DNA of 64,000 nucleotides from Intrasporangiaceae bacterium URHB0013. GTDB lineage: Bacteria > Actinomycetota > Actinomycetes > Actinomycetales > Dermatophilaceae. The notes under the pieces are model-generated. The model had not been told where the DNA came from, ran no database searches, and saw nothing but the letters and a program-made list of their open reading frames with translations. A program made the position numbers and the translations under genes. Below, piece by piece: positions 63,401-64,000 of the stretch (positions within the stretch are counted from its first letter, which is position 1; each line of letters opens with the position of its first letter). The stretch lies in contig JIBA01000016.1 in assembly GCA_000620545.1 (NCBI GenBank), forward strand, positions 310,001-374,000, read 5' to 3'.

Positions 63401-64000
63401 CGTGCTTCTGCAGGCGGGACCGGCGCTCGCGCAGCGTCGACGTCGTCCGGTCGGACTCGGGGGCGTGATGCTCAGCCGCCGCCTCCAGGCTCCTGGCGAA
63501 CTGCTGCGCGGTCGCTCGCTTGTTCGTCGGGCCGTCGTAGGCGTCGAGCACGAGGTCACCGAGCCCCAGCCGGTCGAGGCGGCTGAGCACGGCGTCGATG
63601 GCGGCGCGCTTCTCGGCGACGAACAGCGTCGACTTGCCCTCCGCGGCGAGGGAGGCGATGAGGTTGACGATCGTCTGTGACTTGCCCGTGCCGGGCGGTC
63701 CCTTGACGACGAGGTGGGCGCCCGCGCGAACGGCGTCGATGGCCGCGTGCTGGGAGGAGTCGGCGTCGAGGACGAGGTACTCGTGCTCGGGATCGGGGTC
63801 CGGTTCGCTGTCCGGAAGGCGCAGCCGCACGGCTGCGAGCGCCGACTCGTCGCCGGCGAGCGCCGCGACGACGTCGTGGTCGGCGAGCGCCTCGCCCTGG
63901 AGCGCCAGGTCGGCGACCATCGGCAGCTTGGCATAGGAGAAGGTGCCGAGGACGAGCCGCGGGCTGATCTCGAAGTCGGGCACACGTTCGCACGCGTGGC
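60468..64000 (-). CDS. SF1 helicase with C-terminal nuclease-like domain, 5' end beyond window
   Basis: At least 1177 residues; the frame runs past the right edge. Walker A is VVKGPPGTGKSQTIVNLIASL, Walker B DVVIFDEASQVQ, then GDERQLPPTNFF, WHYRSRDERLIAFANEAMY and RRLNVAITRARARMTVV, all SF1 (AAA_11/AAA_12 type) motifs. Beyond this, DPLRHDLAERLRRQGLTVHEDYGTATHRIDIAVEDPYHRGRALVAVETDGSRYAALRSTRDRDRLRPEQLARLGW has the shape of a restriction-endonuclease-like (Vsr/DUF559 group) domain, with ID-IAV and VETDG as likely metal-site strands. A low-complexity basic tail follows. Function is probably in nucleic-acid processing, possibly anti-phage. The large helical region between the ATPase motifs is typical of such proteins. 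Confidence 0.85.
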   Translation of the reverse strand, partial: HACERVPDFEISPRLVLGTFSYAKLPMVADLALQGEALADHDVVAALAGDESALAAVRLRLPDSEPDPDPEHEYLVLDADSSQHAAIDAVRAGAHLVVKGPPGTGKSQTIVNLIASLAAEGKSTLFVAEKRAAIDAVLSRLDRLGLGDLVLDAYDGPTNKRATAQQFARSLEAAAEHHAPESDRTTSTLRERRSRLQKHVEALHAVRDPWGVSAHDAQEALVELGTRTPAPTCHVRLGSRHLAGLSRTRAVELGRRLRDAAGLGAWTRDGDDPWFGARILTPDDASRALDVTTRHSTSGLDDAARQLNRILSESRVPEANSLEDWKSAFETMSRVRETLEVFRPEVFDIPLKEHIAATATRDWREARDIDMGWFDRWRIRQQTKRLLRPGRPPANLHEELVSASEQREHWFELVGGGGRPEISPRLDEGLSLLAALTADLEWLDARLLAGPDGQTLTSLPLGELRARLAALASRPDRIAVLPQVTAALDELRSAGLGAVVDDLAARGIPTDQVTAEVEHVWWASLAQEITVRDPAYGAHDGAGLRRDVAEFAEADRAHQSATVDRVRAAVARNIREVLADHPAHEALVRAEAGKARRHKPLRDLMPQASATLTAIKPCWAMSPLVVASTLPPGRWFDVVIFDEASQVQPAQAISAISRARQVVVAGDERQLPPTNFFTVVSDDESDAPAPGDETLTEGFESVLDVLAAALPTRNLTWHYRSRDERLIAFANEAMYDGRLTTFPGTSLESAVTFEPVDGQAVVQPGVDTIETTDGEVARVVELVLEHARTRAAESLGVIALGIKHANRLEEAITSALRTAPDVAAFFDESRDERFFVKNLERVQGDERDAIILSIGYGKTPHGRVLHRFGPLNIEGGERRLNVAITRARARMTVVSALRAIDLDPSRLKARGALMLRDFLAYAESRGGGGDDGTLFAGAPAATDPLRHDLAERLRRQGLTVHEDYGTATHRIDIAVEDPYHRGRALVAVETDGSRYAALRSTRDRDRLRPEQLARLGWVHERVWSTDVFRDPAREIARIVTIARTSSPPRDLDPADLVASSVQPEPTRSDAAPGATDARAEAGRISDGDPADAADPSSSSTGSRPGGPGPAPKRKRRRVFRKGTGAAAEETPAADASEPGAELGRSSDELDLGWGERPTGSGLGDRWLQEQRPPHYE

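Overview
The window is 64 kb of very GC-rich DNA with dense genes on both strands, frequent GTG and TTG starts and many stop-start overlaps. Gene content (RpfB with G5/DUF348 domains, a GlpR/SepX-type division membrane protein, protein O-mannosyltransferase, WYL regulator, the order metG-tatD-rpfB-rsmA-ispE) points to an actinobacterium. Micrococcales, perhaps near Intrasporangiaceae, is my best guess, but no rRNA or marker gene here fixes the family. The replicon looks chromosomal.

Layout. 0-6 kb: end of a VOC-fold gene, an odd tRNA-Gln, and two paralogous membrane-anchored ECF-like sigma factors flanking a TetR gene. Both sigma genes carry the same ECF-type promoter motif. 6-11 kb: a Tam methyltransferase/TamR-like MarR pair and a VOC gene sharing palindromic operators, then a secreted M36 metalloprotease. 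11-22 kb: core block on the minus strand, metG-tatD-rpfB-rsmA-ispE plus an ABC-F ATPase, then a SRPBCC protein, OsmC and rsmI. 22-31 kb: ppc, a WYL regulator with two DinB genes, YqeY, a dienelactone hydrolase, a CPBP protein and protein O-mannosyltransferase, ending at tRNA-Ala(CGC). 31-39 kb: looser accessory-looking region of small genes (membrane/ASH protein, GNAT, secreted protein, NUDIX, RibD-like reductase, deoxyribosyltransferase-like protein, a frameshifted VOC gene, PRC-barrel/DUF2382 stress protein, pterin dehydratase/VOC fusion, SHOCT protein). 39-46 kb: DUF72, OsmC, pta-ackA, a NmrA-like protein and an AI-2E-type permease. 46-52 kb: the actinobacterial division/molybdopterin locus, with GlpR/SepX, RimJ-like, Mog and MoaC, and UDP-glucose pyrophosphorylase fused in frame to a MoeA/Glp domain. 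52-64 kb: folate cyclo-ligase, penicillin acylase, cation/proton antiporter, FmdB, MTA phosphorylase, SAF protein, MscL, a TPR protein and a large SF1 helicase-nuclease running off the right end.

Strongest leads: (1) two sigma factor-zinc finger-membrane-extracellular fusions with matching promoters; (2) the single-reading-frame GalU-MoeA/Glp fusion; (3) an octamer, CGGCATAC, counted by eye 32 times on the two strands but absent from the accessory-looking 31.2-39.2 kb; (4) TamR-type operators at two promoters; (5) a helicase with a C-terminal nuclease-like domain resembling known single-gene defence proteins. All start sites, operators and hairpins were read by eye; no database search was possible.
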